Notes: generated by a model not told the origin, from the sequence alone. Shown: positions 7,667-16,161, counted from the first letter of the stretch. The stretch is DNA of 21,060 bases from Flavobacteriales bacterium UBA952 (GCA_002293185.1 DBCS01000006.1:1-21060), one strand, 5' to 3'. Program-made: numbers and translations.

Positions 7667-9066
7667 TGCGCAAACAAGAAAGCCTCACCGAATACCTCGA
7701 TTGGCCGCTTTTCGGAGCGCTTATTGCCATGTTATTCATGGGCTTAGCTACTGTTTACTCTGTGGCTTTTAATGAAGCAGTACCTTCTATATTTAACTTC
7801 TCAGAAAAGTACGGTCGCCAACTTTTTTGGATTCTTTTCGCTTTGTTTCTAGGGCTTTTAGTATTCTTAATTGACTCAGATATTTATCGAAAATTTGCCA
7901 TTCCGATTTACCTCGCGACGCTGGTTTTGCTCGTAGTTGTATTGTTCATGCCTGCCGTCCACGGAGCACATGCATGGTTAGGTGTGGGCTCTTTTGGGGT
8001 GCAGCCGGCAGAATTTGCAAAAATTTCTACCTCCTTGTTGCTAGCCAAGTATATTTCCGGACTTACTGTCAAGCAACAAACAACAGCAACGGTACTAACC
8101 GCTAGCAGCATACTATTGATTCCAATGGTATTGATTTTGTTACAACCCGACGCAGGAACTTTCGTCGTATTTACCTCTTTTTTATTTGTGATGTATCGTG
8201 AGGGGCTCACCTTTGATCCTATTTTGCTCAAATTTGTCAATACAATTCCGGGCGTGCGCTACAAAGAAACATGGGTCGGGTCTCACTTTATTCCAATTCT
8301 ATTTGTACTTGTTTTTTTGAGTATCATCACGCTCCTGCTCGACAGCGTCGTTTTAAATTTAAATCTTTTTGGATTTGTACTTGAACTCAGTGGATCTTCA
8401 GGAGTAATTTTTGGTCTATTACTGATTTATCTGATTTCTTGGCTCGTCATGCAGCGTTTCAGTACACGCCGAGAGCGTACGCGCATGATGGTGGTTTTGA
8501 CCCTCGGACTACTCATTAGCAGTGCCATTAGTTTTGGAGTAGACAAAGGATTTGGCATGCTGCGCGCGCATCAAAAAGATCGAATAGAACTTTTTTTAGG
8601 ACTGCGCGAAGACCCGAATGGTGACGACTACAACCGAAATCGGGCCATGGCAGCCGTGGGTTCTGGTGGGCTTCTAGGAAAAGGGTACAGAGAAGCATCC
8701 GTTTCTAGTTTGCGCTCCAATCACGTACCAGAAAGTGAAACAGACTTTATTTTCTGTCCATATGCAGAAGAATGGGGCTTTGCTGGGGTATTGGTCTTAT
8801 TTGTATTGTATCTCTTCATGCTATTTAGAATCATTGTTATTGCCGAACGGCAACGTGCTGCATTCAATCGCATCTATGCCTATTGTGTTGCCATGATTTT
8901 ATTCTATCATTTTGCCATTAACATTGGCATGAATATCGGTTTTGCACCTGTCATCGGGATTCCACTTCCTTTTTTTAGTTACGGTGGCTCTTCTATGATG
9001 TCTTTCAGTGTAATGTTATTTATTTTATTAAAACTCGACGCACAGCGCAAAGATGTTTTACGCTAA
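7666..9066 (+). CDS. rodA: RodA, SEDS peptidoglycan glycosyltransferase
   Basis: RodA polymerises lipid II into glycan strands and works with PBP2. The 466-residue polytopic protein has the SEDS signatures: AHAWLGVGSFGVQPAEFAK (101-119), the HVPESETDFIF motif with the catalytic aspartate D360, and PLPFFSYGGSSM near the C-terminus. It is about 90-100 residues longer than the enterobacterial enzyme; the excess lies at roughly 200-275 and includes two extra hydrophobic segments (207-226 and 247-262). Longer RodA proteins occur in this phylum, so this is probably a lineage trait. Confidence 0.94.
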   Translation: MRKQESLTEYLDWPLFGALIAMLFMGLATVYSVAFNEAVPSIFNFSEKYGRQLFWILFALFLGLLVFLIDSDIYRKFAIPIYLATLVLLVVVLFMPAVHGAHAWLGVGSFGVQPAEFAKISTSLLLAKYISGLTVKQQTTATVLTASSILLIPMVLILLQPDAGTFVVFTSFLFVMYREGLTFDPILLKFVNTIPGVRYKETWVGSHFIPILFVLVFLSIITLLLDSVVLNLNLFGFVLELSGSSGVIFGLLLIYLISWLVMQRFSTRRERTRMMVVLTLGLLISSAISFGVDKGFGMLRAHQKDRIELFLGLREDPNGDDYNRNRAMAAVGSGGLLGKGYREASVSSLRSNHVPESETDFIFCPYAEEWGFAGVLVLFVLYLFMLFRIIVIAERQRAAFNRIYAYCVAMILFYHFAINIGMNIGFAPVIGIPLPFFSYGGSSMMSFSVMLFILLKLDAQRKDVLR

Positions 9067-9085
9067 TTAGTTGTAAATTAAAACT

Positions 9086-11593
9086 ATGAAAAGAAAAGCA
9101 ACCGTCCTTTCTGAACAAGAGCAGAAAAAAATGACACGATTATTCTGGGTTTTTGCCTTGTTGCCGTTTGTCATGGTACTGAGCTTGTTTTTATTGCAGT
9201 CCGAAGAAGATCTACCGCCAGTATCTATGCTAGACAACCCGCCTGAACTTCAGGCCTCTTTAATTCTTGCCAAGAAAAGTATAAAAGAAGATACCGTTAT
9301 AGGGCGTTTTTGGCAAGTCAACAGAACGAGTGTAAAATATCGAGAAATCTCCCCCTTTATAACCGATGCCTTGATTTCTACCGAAGATGAGCGTTTCATG
9401 CAACATGCAGGTGTCGACTTTCGTGCTTTAGCACGTTCGCTCACTTCTTTTGGTCGTTCTGGCGGGGCTTCAACTATTCCGCAGCAATTAGCCAAGCTGC
9501 TCTTTACCTTACAACAAAGGCAGAGGCAAGAAATTGCACGTGCCAGCGGTGCTAGAATAGAGCTTCCATATGTTGGTGGTATTTTAGGTAAATTTCGACG
9601 GGTAGGTGAAAAGGCCCGTGAAAACATCATTGCCAAACGCCTTGAGGAGCGTTTTACCAAAGAAGAAATCATCACTATGTACCTCAACCAGTTTGATTTC
9701 CTATACAATGCCGTGGGTATAGAAAATGCGGCGCGCGTTTATTTTAATAAGCGACCAAAAGACCTCAATAAATCCGAGGCGGCAACCTTAGTTGGACTTT
9801 GCAAGAATCCAACCATATACAACCCATACAGTTATCAAATAAGAAACTACCGTGCAAGAATTGCAGAAAACAAGGGCATTGCACTGAGTGCAGTAACCAA
9901 AGAGGAAATCTTAGCGGCACGTGCCCAAGATTCAACAACAGCTCATTCTCGACGCAACCAAGTACTTTTTCAGTGGCTAAAAAACAGCGAAAAAGGCAAC
10001 GAAGCACTGCGTACTCAAATAACAAGAGAAGAATATAATCAACTGATCAAAACACCAATTGTTGTTCATTATCGCTCTCTAGACCACAAAGAAGGAATGG
10101 CACCGTATTTTAGAAAAGAATTGCGAACAGAGGTGCAATCTATTTTACTAGCTAAAAAAGCAGATGGAACCTTTAAATATTTGCGAGAAGACGGCAACCC
10201 ATATGATATCGATGCCGATGGCCTAAAGATCTACACTACACTCAATCCAACCATGCAGCGCTACGCCGAAGCTGCCGTTGAAAGACACATCTATGAAGAG
10301 CTGCAGCCTCAATTCGATCTCAACAATAAAGGGCTCAAAAACTATCCCTTTTCGAATAGTATCAAACCTGAAATTGTCGAGCAAATCATGACTTCTGGGC
10401 GCCACAACTCAGATCGCTACAAAAAATATGTTGCGCTTGGTTTATCTGAATCAGAAATCAATCAGGCGTTTAATGAACCTATCGAAATGACCGTTTTTAG
10501 CTTAAAAGGAGAACGAGATACCGTCATGAGCCCGAATGATTCCATTCGTTACTACAAAGCTTTCTTACACGCTGGAATGGTCTCTGTTGATCCCAGAACT
10601 GGATTCGTGAAAGCATGGGTTGGCGGTATCAACTTTAAGCACTTCGGTTACGACCACGTTCGGCAAGGGAAACGCCAAGTGGGTTCAACCATTAAGCCGT
10701 TTGTATATGCAGCAGCACTTTCTATGAAAGTTGTAAATCCATGCACCGGATTTTCTGCAGATGAGTACTGCCTAGACCTCGTAGACCACAATACCAATAA
10801 AGTGGTGGGGCAGTATTGCCCGGCAGGGCCGGCCGCTCCCTCTGTTAAAGACGGCCTTGCTCAATCGTCCAATAAAGTGACAGTAGCAGTCATGGGAAGA
10901 ATGGGTAATTTCAATCCTGTCCAGAAAACGGGTGGGCCATACCAAATCGAGAAATTACTCAAAAAAATGGAGATTAATCTCCAACCAAACGATATCGTTC
11001 CGTCCATGTGCTTGGGCAGTATGGACCTCTCGCTTTTGCAAATGGTTGCGGCACAATGTATTTTCCCTAACGACGGTATTTATATCCGTCCAACTTTCAT
11101 AGAACGCATCACAGACAGAAACGGAAAGGTGATCTACAGCGCAACCGAGCACCGCGAACAAGCCTTGAATGCCACTGTGGCCTATGAAATGCTACAAATG
11201 ATGAAAGGAGCCGTCAACTTCGGAACAGCCGGAAGCCTAAGAGGTGGGCGTAGTTGGGGTGGCATAACCGCACCCACAGCCGGCAAGACCGGAACTACCC
11301 AAAACAACTCTGACGGTTGGTTTGTGGGCATAACGCCAGAACTTGTTACGGGGGTTTGGGTTGGTGCCGAAGACCGCGCTGTGCGCTTTAAAAGCATGAC
11401 TTGGGGTCAGGGTGGCCGCATGGCTTTACCAATTTATGGCTACTACATGCAGCGCATTTACAAAGACCCCGGCATTGCACTCTCTACCCGTGATTTCAGC
11501 CCTCCAGCTGATTACGACCCGTCGGTATACGACTGTGCGGTAGCACCACAACCCGAAACTGTCGACGAGTCTGAACTTCCATTTGAATTTTAA
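9086..11593 (+). CDS. mrcA: Class A penicillin-binding protein (PBP1A-like, bifunctional)
   Basis: This enzyme both polymerises and cross-links peptidoglycan. Of 835 residues, 19-37 form the single membrane helix. The family 51 glycosyltransferase domain spans about 75-250, with the catalytic glutamate in ISTEDERFMQHAG (E100) and GGASTIPQQLAK (126-137). The transpeptidase domain spans about 490-790, with S534-T-I-K537, S594-S-N596 and K734-T-G736. All catalytic motifs are intact. It follows rodA by 19 bases and precedes scoA by two, so it is part of the same transcription unit. The symbol follows the PBP1A-type call; mrcA and mrcB are not always separable by sequence. Confidence 0.92.
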   Translation: MKRKATVLSEQEQKKMTRLFWVFALLPFVMVLSLFLLQSEEDLPPVSMLDNPPELQASLILAKKSIKEDTVIGRFWQVNRTSVKYREISPFITDALISTEDERFMQHAGVDFRALARSLTSFGRSGGASTIPQQLAKLLFTLQQRQRQEIARASGARIELPYVGGILGKFRRVGEKARENIIAKRLEERFTKEEIITMYLNQFDFLYNAVGIENAARVYFNKRPKDLNKSEAATLVGLCKNPTIYNPYSYQIRNYRARIAENKGIALSAVTKEEILAARAQDSTTAHSRRNQVLFQWLKNSEKGNEALRTQITREEYNQLIKTPIVVHYRSLDHKEGMAPYFRKELRTEVQSILLAKKADGTFKYLREDGNPYDIDADGLKIYTTLNPTMQRYAEAAVERHIYEELQPQFDLNNKGLKNYPFSNSIKPEIVEQIMTSGRHNSDRYKKYVALGLSESEINQAFNEPIEMTVFSLKGERDTVMSPNDSIRYYKAFLHAGMVSVDPRTGFVKAWVGGINFKHFGYDHVRQGKRQVGSTIKPFVYAAALSMKVVNPCTGFSADEYCLDLVDHNTNKVVGQYCPAGPAAPSVKDGLAQSSNKVTVAVMGRMGNFNPVQKTGGPYQIEKLLKKMEINLQPNDIVPSMCLGSMDLSLLQMVAAQCIFPNDGIYIRPTFIERITDRNGKVIYSATEHREQALNATVAYEMLQMMKGAVNFGTAGSLRGGRSWGGITAPTAGKTGTTQNNSDGWFVGITPELVTGVWVGAEDRAVRFKSMTWGQGGRMALPIYGYYMQRIYKDPGIALSTRDFSPPADYDPSVYDCAVAPQPETVDESELPFEF

Positions 11594-11595
11594 AC

Positions 11596-12294
11596 ATGAA
11601 CAAAGTAGTAAAAGACCCAGTAGCTGCATTAGAAGGCATCCAAGATGGCATGACGCTTATGGTTGGAGGTTTTGGCCTTTGCGGTATTCCTGAGAATGCC
11701 ATCGCGCAACTCGTTCTGATGGGAACCAAAAATCTAACTTGTATCTCTAATAACGCCGGTGTAGATGACTTCGGACTAGGCTTATTGTTACAAGCCAAAC
11801 AAGTCAAAAAAATGGTAAGCTCTTACGTAGGTGAAAACGACGAATTCGAACGACAAATGCTCAGTGGTGAACTCGAAGTAGAGCTTATTCCGCAAGGATC
11901 CTTAGCTGAACGATGCCGTGCAGGTGGAGCAGGTATTCCTGCATTTTTTACACCCGCTGGTTACGGAACAGAAGTGGCCGATGGAAAAGAGGTTCGCGTT
12001 TTTAATGGAAAACCTCATATTTTAGAAAATGCGCTTACCGCCGATTTCGCTATTGTCAAAGCCTGGAAAGGCGATACTGAGGGCAATCTTATTTACAAAG
12101 CCACAGCACGTAACTTTAATCCGATGATGGCTATGGCAGGTAAAATTACCATTGCTGAAGTGGAAGAGCTTGTTCCGGCAGGTACTTTAGACCCCAATCA
12201 AATCCACACACCCGGTATCTTTATACAACGAATTTTCCAAGGAGAAAAATTTGAAAAACGCATTGAACAACGCACTGTTCGCACTAAAGAATAA
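11596..12294 (+). CDS. scoA: 3-oxoacid CoA-transferase subunit A
   Basis: The alpha subunit of succinyl-CoA:3-ketoacid CoA-transferase, which moves CoA between succinate and acetoacetate in ketone-body and butanoate metabolism in the cytoplasm. Its 232 residues are the usual family length. It shows the glycine-rich GGFGLCGIPE loop (24-33), SNNAGVDDFGLG, and the GSLAERCRAGGAGIPAF segment of class I CoA-transferases. The ATG lies two bases after the PBP stop. Confidence 0.93.
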   Translation: MNKVVKDPVAALEGIQDGMTLMVGGFGLCGIPENAIAQLVLMGTKNLTCISNNAGVDDFGLGLLLQAKQVKKMVSSYVGENDEFERQMLSGELEVELIPQGSLAERCRAGGAGIPAFFTPAGYGTEVADGKEVRVFNGKPHILENALTADFAIVKAWKGDTEGNLIYKATARNFNPMMAMAGKITIAEVEELVPAGTLDPNQIHTPGIFIQRIFQGEKFEKRIEQRTVRTKE

Positions 12295-12298
12295 GCAA

Positions 12299-12955
12299 AT
12301 GGCACTCGACAAAACCGGCATTGCCAAGCGCATTGCACAAGAATTACAAGATGGTTGGTATGTCAACCTAGGTATAGGCATTCCAACACTCGTAGCCAAC
12401 TACATTCCCGAAGGTATTGAAGTAGAATTTCAGTCAGAAAATGGAATTCTGGGTATGGGGCCGTTTCCATTTGAAGGTGAGGAGGATCCCGATCTTATTA
12501 ATGCTGGCAAACAAACCATCACGGCTCGCAATGGCGCCTCTTTTTTTGATTCTGCACTTTCATTTGCCATGATACGCGGCCAGCATGTGCAACTCACCGT
12601 ACTTGGCGCCATGGAAGTTTCACAAAACGGTGACATCGCAAATTGGAAAATCCCCGGAAAAATGGTCAAAGGAATGGGCGGAGCCATGGACCTGGTTGCC
12701 TCTGCCGAAAACATCATCGTGGCCATGATGCACAGCAATAAGGCTGGTGAATCTAAAATACTTAAAGCATGTACGCTCCCACTGACAGGTGTAGGCTGTG
12801 TCAAAAAAGTAGTCACTGAACTTGCTGTTTTGGAAATCAAAGAGGGCAAATTTCACCTCATCGAAAGGGCACCAGGCGTTAGTATCGAGGAAATCATCTC
12901 CAAAACAGAAGGTGATTTAGTCGTTCCTGAATTTGTTCCTGAAATGAAACTTTAA
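12299..12955 (+). CDS. scoB: 3-oxoacid CoA-transferase subunit B
   Basis: The beta subunit, carrying the catalytic glutamate E47 in QSENGILG, to which CoA is bound as a thioester intermediate. The 218 residues from ATG 12299 match the family length, and NLGIGIPTLV (23-32) is the expected N-terminal motif. The frame is open upstream to TTG 12251, inside scoA, but the ATG four bases after the scoA stop gives the family N-terminus (ALDKTGIAKRIAQEL), so it is preferred. Ends at TAA 12953-12955, directly followed by cysQ. Confidence 0.93.
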   Translation: MALDKTGIAKRIAQELQDGWYVNLGIGIPTLVANYIPEGIEVEFQSENGILGMGPFPFEGEEDPDLINAGKQTITARNGASFFDSALSFAMIRGQHVQLTVLGAMEVSQNGDIANWKIPGKMVKGMGGAMDLVASAENIIVAMMHSNKAGESKILKACTLPLTGVGCVKKVVTELAVLEIKEGKFHLIERAPGVSIEEIISKTEGDLVVPEFVPEMKL

Positions 12956-13765
12956 TTGCCGCAATTACCACTTATATACCAACGGGCTATTGAAGCCGCA
13001 ATAGAAGCTTCAATAGCTATTGATCAAATATATAATCAGGATTTTCATCAAGTGATCAAACAAGATGGGTCCCCCGTAACCGATGCAGATATTGCTGCAA
13101 GTGATTGTATTGAAAAAATACTTCAATCGCTTGGTATTCCCATTACCAGCGAAGAAAGCGACAAAGCGCCCTTTGAACAAAGACAATCTTGGCAGCAGTG
13201 TTGGTGTATTGACCCTCTTGACGGCACTAAAGAATTCATCAAGCAAAATGGAGAATTTGCCGTGAATATTGCCCTGATCAAAAATGGTGAACCCATTTTT
13301 GGACTCATTGCCTCCCCTGTTCAAGAACAAGTTTTATTGGGTTCTAAAGAGACCGGGGTATTTATATTTTGTTTTCAAGATTGGCAAGCTCAAGAGAAAT
13401 GGATTAAAATTACTCCGCCACTGAAAACGAACTATCCTTTAGTAATGGCTTGTTCAAGAAGCCACCATAGCGGGGCCGTACTTCAATTCATCAATGGTCT
13501 TAAAGAACCAAATCACGACATCAATTATATTAAAAAAGGATCTGCACTTAAATTTTTTGATTTAGCACTAGGAAAGGCCGATGTTTATCCGCGCTTTGCC
13601 CCCACCATGGAATGGGATATCGCCGCAGGGCAGGCTATTTTAGAAGCCTTGGGTGGTGAGGTTGTGCATGCCGAAACTGGCGAGCCACTGCGCTACAACA
13701 AAGCCAATTTAGTGAATCCGTATTTCATTGCCCGAACCAAAGCCATGAAAGAAAGCAAGCGTTAA
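12956..13765 (+). CDS. cysQ: 3'(2'),5'-bisphosphate nucleotidase CysQ
   Basis: The enzyme hydrolyses 3'-phosphoadenosine 5'-phosphate to AMP, clearing a by-product of sulfate activation. Its 269 residues hold the inositol-phosphatase-fold metal sites: DGSPVTDAD (37-45), SEES (65-68), WCIDPLDGT (83-91; D86 and D89) and MEWDIAAG (218-225; D221). The only reasonable start is TTG 12956, the codon immediately after the in-frame scoB stop. There is no ATG or GTG before the conserved region. The stop shares the bases TTAA with the stop of the convergent lipoprotein gene. Confidence 0.9.
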   Translation: MPQLPLIYQRAIEAAIEASIAIDQIYNQDFHQVIKQDGSPVTDADIAASDCIEKILQSLGIPITSEESDKAPFEQRQSWQQCWCIDPLDGTKEFIKQNGEFAVNIALIKNGEPIFGLIASPVQEQVLLGSKETGVFIFCFQDWQAQEKWIKITPPLKTNYPLVMACSRSHHSGAVLQFINGLKEPNHDINYIKKGSALKFFDLALGKADVYPRFAPTMEWDIAAGQAILEALGGEVVHAETGEPLRYNKANLVNPYFIARTKAMKESKR

Positions 13766-14052
13766 CGCTTCGCCAAACAATCGATTTCTACCGTTGGGCC
13801 TACCATACAAATGCTCATCATACCAACTCCATGGTACTTCACCCACACCTTCATGCCGTCGGTTGGGGTGATATTGAAATCATTGAGGTTGGTTGGTTCC
13901 AAAACCTCTCCTGATTGTAGTTTAAGCACCAAACCACAGCCATCTAAACCTGTGTAATCCTCAATGGTGGCAGCTTGTGCATTTTCACAAGACGTGCGGT
14001 CGCAGGCCGAAAAAATCAAGAGAAGAAAGGTTGACAAAATGAGGACTTTCAT
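13762..14052 (-). CDS. Small lipoprotein of unknown function
   Basis: A 96-residue protein with a lipoprotein signal peptide: hydrophobic stretch 4-14 and a lipobox ending at C17 (FSAC). The mature part has five further cysteines and the segments YTGLDGCGLVLKL, EVLEPTNL and KVWVKY.G. I recall similar small lipoproteins across Bacteroidota but know no function. The beta-rich look suggests a compact domain. Stop codons of this gene and cysQ overlap tail to tail within GTTAAC. Confidence 0.8.
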   Translation of the reverse strand: MKVLILSTFLLLIFSACDRTSCENAQAATIEDYTGLDGCGLVLKLQSGEVLEPTNLNDFNITPTDGMKVWVKYHGVGMMSICMVGPTVEIDCLAKR

Positions 14053-14105
14053 ATCTAATTATTTATAATAAAAATAGAACAAAACTGATTACTTGAAAGG
14101 CTAGA

Positions 14106-14498
14106 TTAATAAAAGAAAAAGAAGAAAAATAAGGCGGCGTCTTCTCCCCTCACCCCTTCATAATAACCGATTGTTGAACGATTGCCGTTCATAACGCGGC
14201 CGTTGTCTATGTAACCAATGGTAGACCTATTGCCGTTCATGACCCGACCGTTGTCGATATAACCAATTGTTGATCTGCTGCCGTTCATGACCCGACCGTT
14301 GTCGATATAGCCAATTGTGGATCTACCGCTATTCATTATTCTACCGTTATCAATGTAGCCAATAGTTGAACGAGACCCGTTGCTTACTCTACCACTTTCA
14401 ATATAGCCAACCGTTGAACGAGACCCGTTCATGAGTCGTTGCGCATTTAGATGTAGGGCTAACGAGAAAAATACAGATAAAAAGAAAAACTTCTTCAT
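14106..14498 (-). CDS. Secreted six-repeat protein with phenylalanine-rich C-terminus (beta-flower-like)
   Basis: From ATG 14498 the 130-residue protein has a signal peptide (1-19, cleavage after LNA) and then six 16-residue repeats of the form R.MNG.RSTIGYIDNG. The NG...GYI.NG pattern resembles the repeat unit of the four-fold beta-flower proteins, which I name from memory. The protein closes with GEDAALFFFFFFY, a run of six phenylalanines before the end. The frame is open to 14525, but the signal peptide begins at the ATG at 14498. Its function is unknown; a secreted or membrane-attached structural role is a guess. Confidence 0.8.
   Translation of the reverse strand: MKKFFFLSVFFSLALHLNAQRLMNGSRSTVGYIESGRVSNGSRSTIGYIDNGRIMNSGRSTIGYIDNGRVMNGSRSTIGYIDNGRVMNGNRSTIGYIDNGRVMNGNRSTIGYYEGVRGEDAALFFFFFFY
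14151..14438 (-). repeat. Six tandem 48-bp coding repeats
   Basis: Each 48-bp unit encodes one 16-residue repeat of the secreted protein at 14106-14498. Copies are most alike in the middle of the array; the outer two differ most (ESG and YEGV variants). Length is exactly 6 x 48 = 288 bp. Confidence 0.9.
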
Positions 14499-14545
14499 TG
14501 AACTAATTTTTGAACCATATAACAAACATCATACCGAAAGTTAAG

Positions 14546-14553
14546 CAAAAATA
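14546..14553 (-). promoter_or_regulatory. Possible minus-7 box TATTTTTG of the repeat-protein gene
   Basis: On the minus strand TATTTTTG matches TAnnTTTG exactly, 47 bases before ATG 14498. No clear minus-33 element is seen, and the region is AT-rich, so chance is possible. Confidence 0.4.
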
Positions 14554-14604
14554 TATTCACAAGAAGAGTTGTGGCCTCGAGATTGGCCATGGAATTACTA
14601 CAGT

Positions 14605-14697
14605 CTATTTCTTTTTTTTAGGCTTAAGGGCAAGCGCAAACGCAATTCCAAAAAGAAAGGTAATAAAGCCAGCAAAATAAGGAAGGTATTTAATCAT
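14605..14697 (-). CDS. Membrane microprotein (30 residues)
   Basis: A short frame from ATG 14697 to TAG 14605 encodes a single hydrophobic helix (about 4-24, beginning YLPYFAGFITFLFGIAFA) ended by LKPKKKK, a typical positive-inside anchor. Its start overlaps the end of the upstream 61-residue gene by eight bases (ATGATTAA), an arrangement for coupled translation. I do not recognise a function. The overlap and the clean anchor architecture argue that it is real. Confidence 0.6.
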   Translation of the reverse strand: MIKYLPYFAGFITFLFGIAFALALKPKKKK

Positions 14698-14875
14698 CTT
14701 TGGACATATTGATTAATTTCAAATAAATACCAAAAGCTAAAATAGACGGAACCCAGATGCCTACAAACGCCCCGTCTTCTTTTTCACCTTGAAAATACAG
14801 GAGCTCTGAGAAAATAATTGACATAAGGGCTGCGGCCATCAGAATGATATCCGTTGATGTAAACTTTTTAAACAT
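14690..14875 (-). CDS. Small two-helix membrane protein
   Basis: The 61-residue protein has two hydrophobic segments, about 9-27 (IILMAAALMSIIFSELLYF) and 38-54, joined by an acidic/basic loop (QGEKEDG). The charge pattern and clean start are convincing for a real gene. No function is recognised. It overlaps the microprotein gene downstream and follows the larger membrane-protein gene (14956-15807) by 80 bases, so the three may share a transcript. Confidence 0.7.
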   Translation of the reverse strand: MFKKFTSTDIILMAAALMSIIFSELLYFQGEKEDGAFVGIWVPSILAFGIYLKLINMSKDD

Positions 14876-14955
14876 AAGAATTATTGTTTTTCAGAAAGTT
14901 AGTGATTTAAAAGGATAAGATCATCATTTAAAAGAAATATAACCTTTTCTTTAAA

Positions 14956-15807
14956 TTACTGTGCCTTATCAGCATTGGCAATAAATACACTTCTTCTACT
15001 GATCCAAAGCATAAATACCGCAATTGCTGCGCCCAAAACAATTAAAATAATGCGCTCCCAGCCTTCTAATGAAAAAGAAATTCGTGCTAAAAAAGTAGCC
15101 AGTACATATCCGGAATTTCGAATAATGAGGATTGTATTTTGTAGGTTTTTTGCGCTACTCAAAAGAAGAAGCACATCTACAAAAGTTAACAATGTAAAGA
15201 ACTCTGTATAAAAAATATGAGATGGATCCATGAGTGCGGCGTGGTTGTCGGCATACCTGATTAAATCTACCAACCAAATAGAAAACGAATAAAACGAAAG
15301 TGCAAAGAATACCACCAAAAGAAATACAGACATGCGCTCCTTGAGTTTGATAAATGCTGCCGTGAGTTCATACTTGACTTCTGTTCGTTTGGCATCTAAA
15401 TGATAAAAAATCCAAACCAGTAAGAGTAGTGCTACAAAACCACTCAGGTCTTTTGTTAAGTCGCTATTCAATAAGGTAACCTTGCCTTCGGTAAGTTGGC
15501 CAATATCTTTAAAGCAGTTTCGCAAAAGAATGAGCGCCATGATTTCTAGCTGCTTGGCCACACTTTTGGTGTAACTCTGCCGCAAGTAATAAATCAATAA
15601 ATAGACTTCGTATACAAGTAAAGAGCTAAAGGGAGAAAACAAGGCTGCGAATGGATTTCCAAAGAGATTCTCCGGAAAATATTGCGGATTAAGCAAACCC
15701 AGGCGCAATGCAAAAATAACGGCTATATGCAACAAAAAGGCGGTAATACCGAAGTAGAGCGTCAGCTTCTCAAAGCGAGATTTAAAAGCATTTGTAAACA
15801 TAAGCAA
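14956..15807 (-). CDS. Polytopic membrane protein of unknown function
   Basis: The 283-residue protein has six or seven hydrophobic segments, near 16-37, 54-76, 120-137, 160-182, 200-218, 231-244 and 252-270. It has no signal peptide or recognised family motif. A segment between helices carries D101, E107, K109, D116, D120, and another carries RYADNHAALMDPSH between helices. The start could also be the third codon (ATG 15801). It heads a minus-strand group with the two small membrane proteins. Confidence 0.75.
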   Translation of the reverse strand: MLMFTNAFKSRFEKLTLYFGITAFLLHIAVIFALRLGLLNPQYFPENLFGNPFAALFSPFSSLLVYEVYLLIYYLRQSYTKSVAKQLEIMALILLRNCFKDIGQLTEGKVTLLNSDLTKDLSGFVALLLLVWIFYHLDAKRTEVKYELTAAFIKLKERMSVFLLVVFFALSFYSFSIWLVDLIRYADNHAALMDPSHIFYTEFFTLLTFVDVLLLLSSAKNLQNTILIIRNSGYVLATFLARISFSLEGWERIILIVLGAAIAVFMLWISRRSVFIANADKAQ

Positions 15808-15863
15808 TGGATTTCCATTGAAGTTAATTAATTAATTGATAATTAGCTTATAAATTATACAAA

Positions 15864-16161
15864 TTACTTTTTCAATCGACTTTCATAGATCGTTATCCAG
15901 TGTGCAGCTGTCATTTTTTGCATGAGCTGTCCTAGTAATTCGTAGGGAATATGTTCCGGTTTTTTAAAACGGATGCAGCTTTTACCAATATCGGGTTTTT
16001 GAGCACTATGTTTCGGATATTCAGCAACAAACCATTCCAATAATGAAGGATTCATGTATATACCCATGTGGTAGAAATTGATGCTGTTTGGTAAACGCTT
16101 CCTTTCTGTCTTCAGGGACTTTGGCTAGGATTGATTCAATCGTGATTTCGGTGGTATTCAT
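15864..16161 (-). pseudogene. Decayed DUF1801 (YdhG-like) gene with internal deletion and frame change
   Basis: Two parts of one family lie in different frames. From ATG 16161 about 25 codons read NTTEITIESILAKVPEDRKE and onward, a typical N-terminus. The C-terminal part continues in another frame from about 16079 (NFYHMGIYMNPSLLEWF) through IGKSCIRFKK and ends with ESRLKK at 15864. From memory of the family, roughly 50 central residues are missing. The N-terminal frame hits a stop after about 46 codons. A 67-residue product could start at ATG 16067 but would lack the core of the domain. Confidence 0.75.

Noticed and set aside
12251..12298. Upstream TTG start for scoB
   Set aside because: It lies inside scoA; ATG 12299 gives the family N-terminus and usual length.
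14151..14438. Regular 48-bp repeats that could suggest a CRISPR array
   Set aside because: The repeats are contiguous without spacers, keep one reading frame and encode a secreted repeat protein with a signal peptide.
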